Source of the DNA: Heterohyrax brucei | Lineage: Eukaryota; Chordata; Mammalia; Hyracoidea; Procaviidae | Assembly: GCA_028571685.1 (NCBI GenBank) | Contig: CM053164.1 | Location: forward strand, 38,862,501 to 38,926,500 | DNA length: 64,000 nucleotides | Direction: 5' to 3' | Shown here: piece by piece, positions 45,181 to 56,623 of the stretch | Position numbering within the stretch: the stretch's first letter is position 1 | How the letters are laid out: each line of letters begins with the position of its first letter | Translations under genes and position numbers: made by a program | Notes under the pieces: model-generated | What the model was told of the DNA's origin: nothing | Seen by the model: only the letters and a program-made list of their open reading frames with translations | The model's database searches: none

Positions 45181-45592
45181 AAGAATTTCCTAGCAGACTT
45201 AAAAGACCAGAACTGATGGTCTGACAGCCTGGAGGTTCCCCTGGGAACATGGCCCCTAGACTTGCTGCTCAGTCTCACCTGAAACCAGGACTGAGGTCAA
45301 CTCTTCTAACAAGAATGGACTGGACACAGGGACACAGTGTGAGCATGTGGCATTTGTGCTTTATGATTTTGTACGTTTACAGGAGGCTGTTACAGGGAGT
45401 TTTTTTTAGATGGGAGAGGAGAGGGTGGAGAGGAGGGGGCAGATGTTCATTAGGAGGATACCAGAAATAAACAGGGAAAAGGAAGAGAGTGCTGTCACCG
45501 AATGAGGAGAGCAGATGGAGTTGCAGACAGGTGGGCGTGTGAAATTGGTTTCATTATAAAAAGAGAAGAAAAGAAAGAATTTTCTAGTAGAC
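45181..45592 (+). mobile_element. L1 3' UTR mini-insertion with 18-bp target duplication
   Basis: An L1 3' UTR piece of about 376 bp (45199-45574), ending in an A/G-rich tail, is flanked by AAGAATTTCCTAGCAGAC (45181-45198) and AAGAATTTTCTAGTAGAC (45575-45592). These match at 16 of 18 positions. Confidence 0.9.
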
Positions 45593-48500
45593 AGAAAAAC
45601 ATCCAAGTTAACTGTCATCTTACTGCTTTGATCAGGTGCAGACCTCTGCTCCTTTGGGTATGGACAACACCTATACGGGCCCAGGGCCACCTACACTAAG
45701 TGACTTGGAGTAGAAATTGAAAACTTTCTGATTCTCTGAACTCCCATATGACAACTGGCTCTCTGTGCTTACGTAATGTGAATCCCCCATTTCTTTTTCA
45801 ACAAAAAAGCTCCAGTTTTGTTTATGGGTCTACTAGTCAGAGAAGACGGCCCTAGCCCTAGGTCTGGGGCAATCCTGTAAGTCTGTGCCAGTCTTGGTCC
45901 ATCCCATTCCTCCTGCCCATGAGTGGTGTAGGGATGGGCACGTGACCCAGTTCCAATAAGTCAGAGGAATTCTGTTGGGGAGATTCTAAAAGTGGTGTCC
46001 CACTCTTAACGAGAAATGCCCCCTTCATGCACTGCATATTGTTACACCTTGCAGTGAGGTTGGAATTAGAGGAGGCTTCTAGCGGTCAGGAGGAGTGCCC
46101 ATGGCAAAGTTGAGCAGCGAACGGCAGAGTAGAAAGATGGATAGAATGCGGATACTTGCTGATGTGATTTAGGCACAAAGATGACCCTGAGGTCTCTAAG
46201 TATATAACCCCTTTTTAACATCAAAAGTCTTGCAATTTTTGGCAAAAAGAAATACAGGAAAGGCAAGCTGAAAGTAATAAAATTGGTTACCTGCAGAAGA
46301 TAGATAGGAAAGGGGTAGAAAGGAGAGGGTAAAGATGACGTTTCTCAAAGTTTGTCTTTTCGCATTGCTTTGAATTTTGGAACTGTGTCAATGTTTTATG
46401 TGTTCAAAAACAGGATTAAACAAATGAGGACAGGATAAAAACAAAACATATACACAGAAACAAACCTACTTTATATAAAATGGACAACCACACAGAAAAA
46501 GAAATAATACTTTTGAACACAGTATTTGGATTATATACCCTCAGTCTAAAGACAAAAAAACTGAGGACATAACAGAGTTAGTATTGGAAAAATTACTCAC
46601 TTTGTAGTCATCACCACAATAATTTATTAAGGAAAAATAATACCACAAATGCTAAAGCCATCAGTTGAAATTTTTCGAGAAAACAGGATATCTACACAGT
46701 CTCAAGATGCTTCTTCTGAAATATGTAATCAACACAATGGGAGCAAAATGAAGAAATCTGGCAGATGCCACCTTAACCAAGTATTAAGGTTAATATCACC
46801 AGTAAAGGGACAAACTGATTTTGTGAACTTCCTGAGCTGATCAACTGACTAACCTGAATTGAATCCTGTGGAAACAAAATAGGAACTCAGTTTGACAGGT
46901 ATTCTATGAGGTAAATGGCCTATATTCTTACAAAATATGAAAGTCAAGCAAGACAGACATTAAGGAATTGTTCCATATTATAGGAGATCAAAGAAACAAG
47001 ACAGCTAAACAACCATGCCTAATCCTAGATTGGAAAATAATAGCTATGAAATAGAGAATGAGAAAAACTGGCAAATTTGAGCACAAAAATTGTATTGTCT
47101 CAATGCTAAACTTCTGGAATTTTAAAACGTTACTATGATTCTGTATATAAAACAAAACAAAACAAAGAAACTTTCCCTGTTCCCAGGAGATACCAGCTAA
47201 AATCTTTAGAGATGAAAAGATACAATGTCTGTAACTTATTAGATGTTTTAACAAAATAAACCAAACTATATATGTATACATAATGTACATTTGTGTGTAT
47301 ATATATCTAACATATATATGTACGCATGTATATACACATGTGTGGAGAGAGACAGACAGAAAGAGACAGGGAGCCAGAAGCAAACGTGACAAAATCTTAA
47401 CAATTACTGAATCTGGGTTATATAGGAGCTCATTGCACTGTTCTTGCAGATTTTCTGTAGGTTTGAAATTTTAAGTTTGTAAGACCCCTTCCTAACAAGA
47501 AAGTACTTGTAATTTTGATATCTGTCAATTGAGAAAATACATAATGGAAGAAAGCAGTTACATTGTTAAATAAAATTGTGTTTTATCTAGACTTCAAACA
47601 GATTTACCACTGGTTCAGACATGCCTGACAAAGCAAAACCAGAACAGACTCGAATTTTTATACTTTGGGAGATCTCGTTCAGTAACTGGAATGGGAAAAA
47701 TCAGGGGATCAAAATCCAAGAATATGAGACTCAGAAGAGGTGTAGGGAGCCCCTTCGGGGGCCTATTACATGAAACTGCAGTGTTGGCAGGACTGTGGTA
47801 AACGCGTGCGTTTAAAGTGGCTGTGTCTGGAGCCATCCTAGAGCAGGATATTGGTGTTTCTGACTCCACTCAAAAATACGGTGGGCAAGAGGTTGGGTTG
47901 CTATGCAATGTATAAACTGCCCTTGTTTTCAAGAGGGAGAAACTAGGTTTCTAGCAGGGCTTCGACTCATAATTTTTCTCATTCAGTTCACCCATATGTT
48001 GAAGATTTGAGTCTGCTCTGGTTTCGCTTTCTCAGCTGTGTCTGAACTGGTTCAAAGCCCTGGTTTTATCAACCCTGCATCAAGTCCCTCCTGTGAGGCA
48101 TGTTATGAAACCTTACTTATTCAGTTCATAAACTGATGACTTGATGTATTTTTAGAATTTTGTTTTTTTCTGTAAGTTCAGGGCCCTTAAGTTGAGAGCT
48201 GCTTCTCTATACATGCAATTGTTGTATCTTTTTTTTTTCCTCCCAGAAACAGGAAAGGGTAAACAGTTAACTTTTGGTGGTGGTGATGGTGGGGACCCTC
48301 TATCTTTTTCAGCTGGGGAAAATATCCCTTAGCAACCACATTACTCACTCCACTAACTAATTTGACCTTCTCAACTTTGAAGCCTGGGATTTCTGTATGT
48401 TTGCTGCACAGTATATAATGATTCATACTTAAAGCATTAAATTCACATATACACACACCCTTGCACCACTGATTTCAGAATTCTCTTTTCTTTGAATATT

Positions 48501-48690
48501 TAAAAATGTTTTCAATGAATTACTAAGTGAGTGTCCTCAAAGAACTGTATGAAAAGAGTGAAAAGACAACTTACAGACGAAAATATCTTCAGGAATTATA
48601 TATCCTATAAGGTTTTAACATCCAAAAGGTATGTCATACTTCTATGACTTAACAACAAGAAGACAAATATCCTAGCCAGAAAATGGACAA
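45593..48690. other. mostly unassigned sequence
   Basis: No gene recognised. 45900-45990 has a GTGACCCAGTTCCAATAAGTC block seen in old mammalian repeats, but I cannot name the family. An AT/TATA-rich simple stretch lies at 47265-47340 and a T-run at 48230. The frame at 46988-47392 (134 codons, minus) is AT-rich with no similarity. Confidence 0.35.
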
Positions 48691-49335
48691 ACACTAATAA
48701 TGTATTTAGTGATTCTGTTTTACCTCCTAATTTATTGCATAGTGTCTGTGGTCTTAGAGACTTGCAAGCAGCCATCCAAGGCACAGCAGTTGGTCTCTAT
48801 TCACATGGAGCAACAGAGGAAGAAGAGTCAGGAACAGGAAGAGGATGTGGAATTAGGGCTAACTGCCTCTACAAACAACCACCTCTTTTGCCATGAGACA
48901 AGAAGAACTGAACATTTTATTCAGAGATTGCTTAAAGAATCCTGATCAAAGGGGGAAAATGTAGAACAAAATTTCAAATTCTCATGGACTGTAGACTTTC
49001 TAACACCATAGATACCGGACGGATTCATGAAACTATACCTCAAACCAAAAATATTCCCTGAAATCATCTTAATGCCAAACAATAGTTTAGCTTAACTAGC
49101 AGAGGTCTACCTTAAGCGTTGCGCTATTTTAAGAACTATTTACATGGGATTAAATTGACAACAGTATTCATAAGACTAAATAGAAAACTTAGGGGGCAAT
49201 GAGTTTATGTTAATGGAGGAATGGTTGCACAACTTGAAGAATGTCATCAATATCACTGAACTGTACGTGTAGAAACTGTTGAACTGGTGTATGGTTTGCT
49301 ACATATATTCTGAACAACAACAAAATAAATAAAAT
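48691..49335 (+). mobile_element. L1 3' UTR and tail
   Basis: GTCTTAGAGACTTGCAAGCAG, TTTGCCATGAGACAAGAAG and the terminal AATGGTTGCACAACTTGAAG, AATAAATAAAATTTAG are the 3' end of an L1 subtype also seen at 54900-55030 and, inverted, at the window's right edge. Confidence 0.8.
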
Positions 49336-49345
49336 TTAGGGGGGA

Positions 49346-49432
49346 AAATGGGTAAAAGACATGAACAGATACTTCATCAAAGAAGATACTAAAGTAGCTG
49401 ACAAAAACATGAAGAGCTGCTTACCATAATTA
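49346..49432 (+). mobile_element. old L1 ORF2 scrap
   Basis: GGGTAAAAGACATGAACAGATAC and ATGAAGAGCTGCTTACC match the ORF2 segment just before the TRLAMIQK region. It is cut by a SINE. Confidence 0.65.
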
Positions 49433-49640
49433 GCTGTTGTTGTTGAAGTGTGCTGTGGAATTGCTTCTGACTGAAGACAACTCTACAGGACATAGTAGAA
49501 CCAGCCATAGGGCTACCTAAGCTGTAATCTTTACAGCAATAGATTGTCAGGCCTTTTCTCCTGCAGAGCTGATGGTGGGTTGAAACCACCAACAATTCAT
49601 TTAGACGTGAACACTTAACCATTATACCAGGGCTTCTTTC
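49433..49640 (-). mobile_element. AfroSINE, long variant
   Basis: TTGTTGTTGAAGTG tail, then the extra AAGCTGTAATCTTTACAGC block, TGGTGGGTTGAAACCACC and an A-box end at CCAGGGCTTC. A second, truncated SINE tail follows at about 49658-49692. Confidence 0.88.
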
Positions 49641-49694
49641 ATTACCCATTAAACTCGTTGGCATGGAGTCAATTCTGACTCATAGAGACCCTAT

Positions 49695-52165
49695 GTTGTT
49701 CTTGTTGTTAGGTGCTGTCCAGTTATTCCCAACCCATCGCGACCCTATGTACAACAGAAAGAAACACTGCACCATGCCCACAATTGTTATGCTTGAGCCC
49801 ATTGGGGCAGCCACTGTGTCAATCAATCTCATCAAGGGTCTTCCTCTTTTTCGATGACCTCCTACTTCACCAAGCATAACGTCCTTCTGCAGGGATTGAC
49901 CACTCCTGACAATGTGTCTAAAGTATCTAAGATGCAGTCTCACCATCTTTGCTTCTAAGGAGCACTCTGGTTGTACTTCCCAAACATATCTGTTGGTACT
50001 TTTAGCAGTTCATGGTATATTCAATATTCTTGTCTAGTACCGCAATTCAAAAGCATCAATTCTTCTTCTGCCTTCCTTATACACTGTCCAGCTTTCACGT
50101 GCATATGATGTGATAGAAAACACCGTGGCTTGGGTCTGGCATACCTTAGCCTTCAAGGTGACATCTTTGCTTTTTAACATTTTAAAGAGCCCTTTTGCAA
50201 CCAACTTGCCCAATGCAATGCATCTTTTGATTTCTGGACTGCTGCTTCCATGGGCATTGATTATGGATCCAGTTAAAATGAAATCCTTGACAACCTCAAT
50301 CTTTTCTTCATTTATCATAATGTTACTTACCAGTCTAGCTGTGAGGATTTTTGTTTTCACATGTTGAGGTGTAACCCATACTGAAGGCTGTGGTCTTTGA
50401 TCTCCATCAGTGTTTCAAGTTCTCTTCACTTTCAGGAAGCAAGGTTGTGTGATCTGCATAACGCAGGTTGTTAATGAGCCTCCCTCCAATCCTTACATGG
50501 AGTCCTTCTTCATACAGTTCAGCTTCTCATATTATTCCTTGGCATACAGATTAAATAGGCGTGGTGAGAGTATACCCTGAAGCACACCTTTCCTGACTTT
50601 AAACCATGCAGTGTCCCCTTGTCCTTTTGAAAAACTGCCTCTTGATCCATGTACAGGCTTCTCATGAGCACAGTGTTCTGGCCTTCCCATTCTCTGCAAT
50701 GTTACCCATAATTTGTTATGATTCACATAGTTGAATGCCTTTGCACAGTCAATAAAACACAAGTAAATATCTCTGTCATATTCTCTGCTTTAGCCAAGAT
50801 ATACTTGACATCAGCAATGATATTCCTGGTTCCACATCCTCTTCTGAATCTGGCAGTTCCCTGTAAACATGCTCCTTCAGCCACTTTTGAATGATCTTCA
50901 GCAAAATTTTACTTGCATGTAACATTAAAGATATTGTTAGATAATTTTCACATTTGGTTAGGTCACCTTTCTTGAGGGTAGGCACAAGTATGGCTCTCTT
51001 CCAGTTGGTTGGCCAGGTAGCTGTCTTCCAAATTCGTTGGGATAGAGGAGTGAGCACTTCCAGCACTGCATCTATTCGTTAAAACATCTTGGTTGATACT
51101 CCATCAATTCCTGGAGACTTGTTTTTCACCAGTGCCTTCAACGCAGCTTCAACTTCTTCCTTCAGTACCATCAGTCAGTTCTTGATCACATGCTAACCTC
51201 TTGAAAAGGTGGCTTGTTGACCAATACTTTTTGGTATAATGACTTTGTTTTCCTTCCATCTTCTTTTGATGCTTCTTGCTTCTTTTAATATCCTCCCTGT
51301 AGAATCCTTCACTACTGCCACTGAGGTTTAATTTTTTTTTTTCTTTCAGTTCTTTCAGCTTAAGAAAACCTGATCATGTTCTTCACTTTTGGTTTTCTAC
51401 CTCTAGTTCTTTGGACATGTAGTTATAATACTTTGCCTTCTCAAGTTGTCCTTTGAAATCTTGTGTTCATATTGCTTCCTTTTGCTTTAGCTATTCCACA
51501 TTCAAGAGCAAGTTTCAGAGTCTCTTTTGACATTCAATTTTATTTCTTCTTTTTTTCCTGTCTCTTTAATGACCTCTTGCTCTCTTCATGTATGATTTCC
51601 TTGATGTCATGTTGTAACTCATCTGGTCTGCAGTCATTAGTGTTTAACACATCAAACATACTCTTGAAATAGTCTCTAAACTCAGGTGGGATATGCCTAA
51701 GGTTGTACTTGGCCTCTTGTGAGCTTTTTATAATTGTCTTAAGCTTCAACTTGAACTTGCTAGCACATGAGCAATTGCTGGTCTATATTGCAGTCAGCAC
51801 CTGGCCTTGTTCTAACTGAAGACATTGTTTTTTCATCATCTCTGTCCACAGATGTAGTTGATTTGATTCCTGCTTATCCCGTCTGGTGAAGTCCATGTGT
51901 ATAGTCATCGTTTATGTTTGTGAAAAAATACATATCTACTTGCAATGAAGAAGCTGCTAGTCTTGCTAAATTCTATCAAAAAATCTCTAGCATTGTCTCT
52001 ATCCCAAAGGCCATATTTTTCCAACTACTGACCTTTGTTCTTTGTTGCCGACTTTGGCATTCAAATCACCAATAATTATCAATGCATCCTGACTGCATGT
52101 TTGATCAATTTCAGACCACAGAAGCTGGTAAAAAAATCTTCAATTTCTTGAGTGATCATGTTGGG
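49695..52165 (-). mobile_element. RTE LINE, 2.5 kb, most complete copy
   Basis: It starts with the RTE 3' end (TTCTTGTTGTTAGGTGCTG) and extends through the C-terminal region and reverse transcriptase into the endonuclease domain (about 51760-52165). Full RTE elements are roughly 3.2 kb, so only the 5' part is missing. The frame is broken in many places. Confidence 0.93.
50034..51749 (-). pseudogene. RTE reverse transcriptase/endonuclease remnant
   Basis: Open pieces lie in order: 51540-51749, 50776-51066 (TATWPTNWKRAILVPTLKKGD), 50532-50762 and 50034-50360. The 50532-50762 piece has motif A FIDCAKAFN and motif B GVLQGILSPRLFN. Motif C near 50450-50470 reads YADH instead of YADD. The 50034-50360 piece has KEGRRRIDAFELRY. 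It is inactive. Confidence 0.88.
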
Positions 52166-52175
52166 AAAGGTAAAA

Positions 52176-52280
52176 CTGCCCCCATAAGGTTTTCAAAGTT
52201 GTAAACTTTTGTGAAGTTGACTGCCACATGTTCCTCCCATGGAGGGGTTGGTGAGTTCAAATGCTGACAACCTACAGATA
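52176..52280 (-). mobile_element. AfroSINE fragment
   Basis: CCCCCATAAGGTTTTCAAAG, TGACTGCCACATGTTCC and GTTGGTGAGTTCAAATGC follow the reversed long-variant SINE. The tail and head are lost. Confidence 0.65.
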
Positions 52281-52315
52281 AGGAGAAAACTCAGGGGAAT
52301 GATGTATTCAACAAA

Positions 52316-52520
52316 AGGAGCCCTAGTGGTACAGTAGTTAAGTGTTTGGCTGCTAATCAAAAGGTCAGTGGTTCAAATCCACCAGTTGCTCCATGGGACA
52401 AGGTTGCGGCAATCTATTTCCATAAAGATTACAGTCTTGGAAACTCTATGTGGCAGTTCTGTGTCCTATAGGTCCAGTATAAGTCAAAATCGACTTGATG
52501 GCAATGGAATTGGGTGTTTT
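52316..52520 (+). mobile_element. AfroSINE, long variant, full length
   Basis: The best plus-strand copy: GGAGCCCTAGTGGTACAG head with A box, GGTCAGTGGTTCAAATCCACC with B box, the extra TCCATAAAGATTACAGTC block, GGCAGTTCTGTGTCCTATAGG, and tail CGACTTGATGGCAATGG. The tRNA-like head identifies it as a Pol III SINE. Confidence 0.95.
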
Positions 52521-52539
52521 TAAGTTTTATGTATCCAAT

Positions 52540-52700
52540 AAGGGTCTAATATCCAAAGTACATAAAATACTTCTACAACTTAACGACAAAGAGACACACA
52601 CTCCAATCAAGAAATGGGCAAAGAACTTGCATGGATCACCAGTGAAAATATTCAAATGGTCAATGAAGACATGAAAAGGTACTCAGTGGTTACTAGCTAA
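52540..52700 (+). mobile_element. old L1 ORF2 fragment
   Basis: CTAATATCCAAAGTACATAAA and CAATCAAGAAATGGGCAAAG are the ORF2 segment before the C-terminus. It is split by a SINE and continues at 52862. Confidence 0.8.
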
Positions 52701-52861
52701 AAAATAAAAACACTGATGCTGAGTTGATTCTGACTCGTAGTGATCCTGAAGGACAGAACAGAACTGCTCCATAAGATTTTTAAGGAGTGCCGGATAGAGT
52801 CCAATTGCAAACCTTCCTTAGCAGTTATAGCTCTTAACTACTATACCACTAGGGTTCCCAT
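52701..52861 (-). mobile_element. AfroSINE in L1
   Basis: Tail GAGTTGATTCTGACTCGTAG, TTTTTAAGGAGTGCC, and end CCACTAGGGTTCCC. Confidence 0.9.
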
Positions 52862-53317
52862 TAGCCATTAGGGAAATACAAACCAAAACCATAATGAAAT
52901 GTTGCCTATCTCCAATTAGAATGACAGTGACCCAAAAAAGGAAAATAGTAGATGTTGATCATGTTATGGAGAAACAGGTACCTTCATCTACTGCTGATGG
53001 GAATATAAAATGGTACAGCTGCTGTGTATCATTATGAGTCCTCAAAAAGCAGAACTTGGAATTACCCTATCATCCATCTATTTCACTTTTAGATACGTAC
53101 CCAAGAGACCTAAGCAATGCAAGCGTACATGTAGGCCAGTGTTCAGTGCAGTATTACTTACAACAGCCAAAAGGTGGAAACAATCTAGATATCCATCAAA
53201 GGATGAATGAATAAACAAAAAGTGATATATACATACAATGGAATATTATTCAGCCATAAAATGAAATGAATTCCTGATACATGGCACATCATGGATTAAC
53301 TTTTAAAACATTATGCT
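52862..53317 (+). mobile_element. old L1, ORF2 C-terminus (left part)
   Basis: It carries TTAGGGAAATACAAACCAAAAC and the open piece with AVLLTTAKRWKQSRYPSKDE. It stops at AAAACATTATGCT, which repeats at 54768-54780 where the same L1 resumes. Confidence 0.85.
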
Positions 53318-53999
53318 TTACAAAACAACCAGACTTGATGGCCTGACAGACTGCAGGGTCCCTGGAAGATGTACACCCCCAGACTGTTAGCCTAGAACTG
53401 AAGCCATTCCTAAAGTCAACTCCTCAATTTTTGGACTGGATTCTAAGACATGATACTTGAGAAGAGTCTGCTTCTTGGTCTATGAAGATAGATGAGACAA
53501 ACTGGGTGGCTGTGTCCTAGAAGCAAGATGAAAGAGCAGAGGGTGATGACAGCTGGTTGAATGGCCATGGAAAATACAGAGTGGAAAGAAGGAGTGTGCT
53601 GTCACAGGGCAGGGAGAGTAGCTAGAATTGCATAGCAGTGTATGATTTTGTATGAGAAGCTGGACTGTAAACTTTCACTTAAAGCACAATAAAATATTTT
53701 TTAAAAACTGCAGAAAATTTTTCCTGTCAAATGTTTTCAGTCTTAAAAAAAAAAAGGGCAAAGATCCCCCCCGCGGGTAATTTGATCCACCTGATACAGA
53801 AGTTGAAACATGAGGAAGAGGAAAGCTTTGCTCTGAATCTGCACAGGTGTGACTTTGTGGATAGGCTGCATCCCAGGAAGTGGGTGAATTCCCACTGACA
53901 GTCCCTTTTAGGGCCTGGTCTCTTATTCAGGACTTCAGGTATACCCCACAGCCTCTCCAGTCATTGAGATGACTGAAAGCACTTAAGTATAATAAGGCA

Positions 54000-54557
54000 G
54001 ATGCTGTTAAGTCAGATTCTGGAAAGCAGCAGTCAAGAAATCAAAAGATGTACTGCTGCGAAAGGCCTCTTTAAAGTGTTGAAAAGTAAAGATGTCACCT
54101 TGAAGACTAAGGTGTGTCTGACCCAAGCTATGCTAGTTTTAATCACATCATATGTGTGCGAAAGCTGGACAAAGAATAAGGAAGACAGAAGAATTGGTGC
54201 CTTTGAATTGTGGTGCTGGAGAAGAATACCGAATGTACCACAGACAGCCAAAAGAACAAATAGATCTGTTCTACAAATCCAACCGAAGTGCTCCCTGGAA
54301 GCAAAGACAGACTGCATATTACATACTTTGGACTTGTTCTCAGGAGGGATTAATCCCTAGAGATGGCCATCAAGCTTGATAAAGTAGGGGATCAGTGAAA
54401 AAGAGGAAAACCCTCAAGATGGATTGATTGACACAGTGGCTACAACAACTGGCTTAAGCATCACAATGATCGTGGACACGGCGCAAGACTGGGCAGCGTT
54501 TCGTTCTGTTGTACATAAAGCTGCTAAGTCGGTGCCAGCTCAACAGCATCCAACCAG
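54000..54557 (+). mobile_element. RTE LINE 3' end (within the composite insert)
   Basis: It includes the open piece 54001-54360 (LFKVLKSKDVTLKTKVCLTQ, FELWCWRRIPNVPQTAKRTN) and the 3' UTR GGATTGATTGACACAGTGGC. These are standard RTE C-terminal and tail sequences. Confidence 0.92.
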
Positions 54558-54574
54558 CTGGATGCAGGTGCTGA

Positions 54575-54700
54575 GGCCGATGCCCTAGGTTCAAATCTCT
54601 GTTCTAGGACTTCCTCGCTCTGTGACACAGGACCTGTTACCAAACCACTGGTGGGTCTGATTTTTCTCATCTGAAATACAGGGATAATAACATTCCTACC
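54575..54700 (+). mobile_element. MIR fragment (within the composite insert)
   Basis: AGGTTCAAATCTCTGTTCTAG, CTCTGTGACACAGGACC and TTTTTCTCATCTGAAATACAG follow the MIR order. Confidence 0.65.
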
Positions 54701-54780
54701 TGTCATGGATTGAACTGAGCCCCTTCCCCCACAACAACATAAAAATAATGTGTGTAGAAAAAAAAAAAAAACATTATGCT

Positions 54781-55035
54781 ATGTGAAATTAGTTACAAAA
54801 GGATATTTCACTTATATGAAATAAGCAAATATAAAGAAACCTAAAATTTTCAGTGGTTATCAAGGGGTAGGGGGGTAGTTTCTGCTTACAGGGCGTTGTT
54901 AATATTAACGTGGTAGAATAACCTGGAAAAGGACAAGAGTGGTTGCACAATTTGAAGAATGTAATCAATGTCACTAAATCATGTAGAAATTGTTGCACTG
55001 GTACATGTTTTGTTATGTATATTTACCATAAGAAA
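54781..55035 (+). mobile_element. old L1, 3' end (right part)
   Basis: It continues the L1 cut at 53317: ATGTGAAATTAGTTAC, CACTTATATGAAATAAGC, then GTGGTTGCACAATTTGAAG to the L1 end near 55030. Confidence 0.82.
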
Positions 55036-55199
55036 AAATACTAAATGAATTTAATATAAAGCAAGCATAAGTAATATAACAATGGGGAAAGAAAATGCTA
55101 TCTTAGGAATGTGTTGGGACCAGTTAATAGAAGCTTTGAGAAAAATAATCTTGGATGTATATATTATTCCACATATTCTAATGAATCTGTGGCTAAATC

Positions 55200-55640
55200 A
55201 TAAATTAAAATAATTAAACAATTGGTACAGCCTCTCTAGAAAAAAGTTTGTCAGTTTCTTGTTAAACTAAACATAGGCTTACTATACAACCCAGCAATCT
55301 GCCATTTACCCCAGAGAAGTGAAAACTTAGTTGCCCATAAATGTGCATAACAACTTTATTCAAAATAGCCAGAAAGAGGAAATAATACAATCATTCTCCA
55401 GTGGATGAATGGTTAAAGAAACTGTGGTACATCTGTGCCATGGACTGTTACTCAGCAATAAAAAGAAGTGAACTATGGGTACAACAATTTAGCTGGATCT
55501 CAGGGGAATTATGCTCAGTTAAAAAGGCCAGTCTCAAAAGGTCACACACTATACGATTCCACTTAAATAATATTCTTGAAATAACAAAATTGCAGACAGA
55601 GAACAGATTAGCGGTTTCCAGGGGTTAGGGTTGTGAGAGG
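55200..55640 (+). mobile_element. old L1 ORF2 C-terminus
   Basis: ACTATACAACCCAGCAATCTG, AAAATAGCCAGAAAGAGG and GATGAATGGTTAAAGAAACTG are the common old-L1 3' signature. Confidence 0.82.
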
Positions 55641-55654
55641 AAGAAGTGGTTATG

Positions 55655-56620
55655 GCTGTACAAGAATAGACATGAAGAACCAGCTGTGTGCCAGGGGTTG
55701 TTCTAGGGTCTGGGACACAGGAATGAGCAAAATAGTAAAAATCTTGGTTCCCATTTAGTGCAAGGAAACAGAAGAACAAAACAAAGATAATAAATGCAAT
55801 GGAGAAAAAAAGAAGGCAGGGAAAGGGAAGAGGGAATAAGGGCAGAGGGAGGGACTATGATTTTAAATAGTCAGGACAGGCTTAATTGCAAAGAGGACTC
55901 CTCAGCAAAAATTGGTGGGAGAGATGAGAGAGCTAGCCAGGCGGATATACAAGTAACGAGTGTTGAGGGCAGTGGAAACCACAAGTGCAACAGTCCTGAA
56001 ACCAGAGCTCACCTGACTCAGGGAAGGACAACAAAGAGCCTGGTACGGAGGCAGCACTGTCAGGGCCAGAAGAAGAGGAGGCCATGCTAAAGATGAACAG
56101 TGGAGTCAGGCCGGAGACCACTTATAGACTTTGGCTTTTACGCAGAAGTGAGACTGGAAACTGCAAAAGACTTTGAACCCAAGAGTAACAAGATCTACCC
56201 TGTGCTGAAAAGAATCCTGATGTGTTAACAACAGACTGTGGGAAAGCAGACAACCACAGAAAGCTTTGCAGTAAGAAGGTTTTGCAGTGATTCAGGTGAG
56301 AGATGATGGTGTCTTGGGGCAGGGTTGTGACGGCTGATGTGGTGAGAAGGTACTAGATTCTGGGCATATTTTGAAGATAGTACTAAAAGGATTTGGAAGC
56401 TGAGAGTGGAGTGTGAGACAAAGAGATGAGTCAAAGAAAACTCAAAGGTTTTAGGTGGGAGCCGCTGGAAGGATTGTGTTGCCGCCTGTGTAGACAGGAA
56501 AGACAACAGCAGGAGTTTTTTGGGTGGAAGGCAGGTTAAATTTGAAATGCCCATCCAAGTGGAGATGTTGACCAGGCAGGTAAACGTGTTTGGAGTTTAA
56601 GAGGGAGGTCCAACCTGAAT
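55655..56620 (+). mobile_element. ancient mammalian interspersed repeat, family uncertain
   Basis: The order GTGTGCCAGGGGTTGTTCTAG, TATGATTTTAAATAGTCAGG, GACTTTGGCTTTTACGC, TTCAGGTGAGAGATGATGG, AAACTCAAAGGTTTTAGG and GCCCATCCAAGTGGAGATG matches a long repeat common in many mammals. I cannot name the family with confidence. Tigger1 begins where it ends. Confidence 0.55.
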
Positions 56621-56623
56621 ATA

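Larger units (their letters stand above)
53305..54780 (+). mobile_element. composite L1 insertion with probable 3' transduction
   Basis: Identical 13-mers AAAACATTATGCT at 53305-53317 and 54768-54780 flank an insert of about 1.45 kb. In order it holds an L1 3' UTR (53318-53693, with AATAAA at 53688-53693), non-L1 sequence with an RTE 3' end (54000-54557), a MIR (54575-54700) and the start of a MaLR-like LTR (54702-54757), and a pure A-run from 54758. The left junction TTTT/AAAACATT fits the L1 endonuclease site. The most economical reading is one L1 insertion carrying 3' flanking DNA. Confidence 0.72.

Noticed and set aside
52316..52400. tRNA-like sequence with A and B boxes
   Set aside because: It is the head of an AfroSINE, followed by the SINE body and tail, not a tRNA gene.
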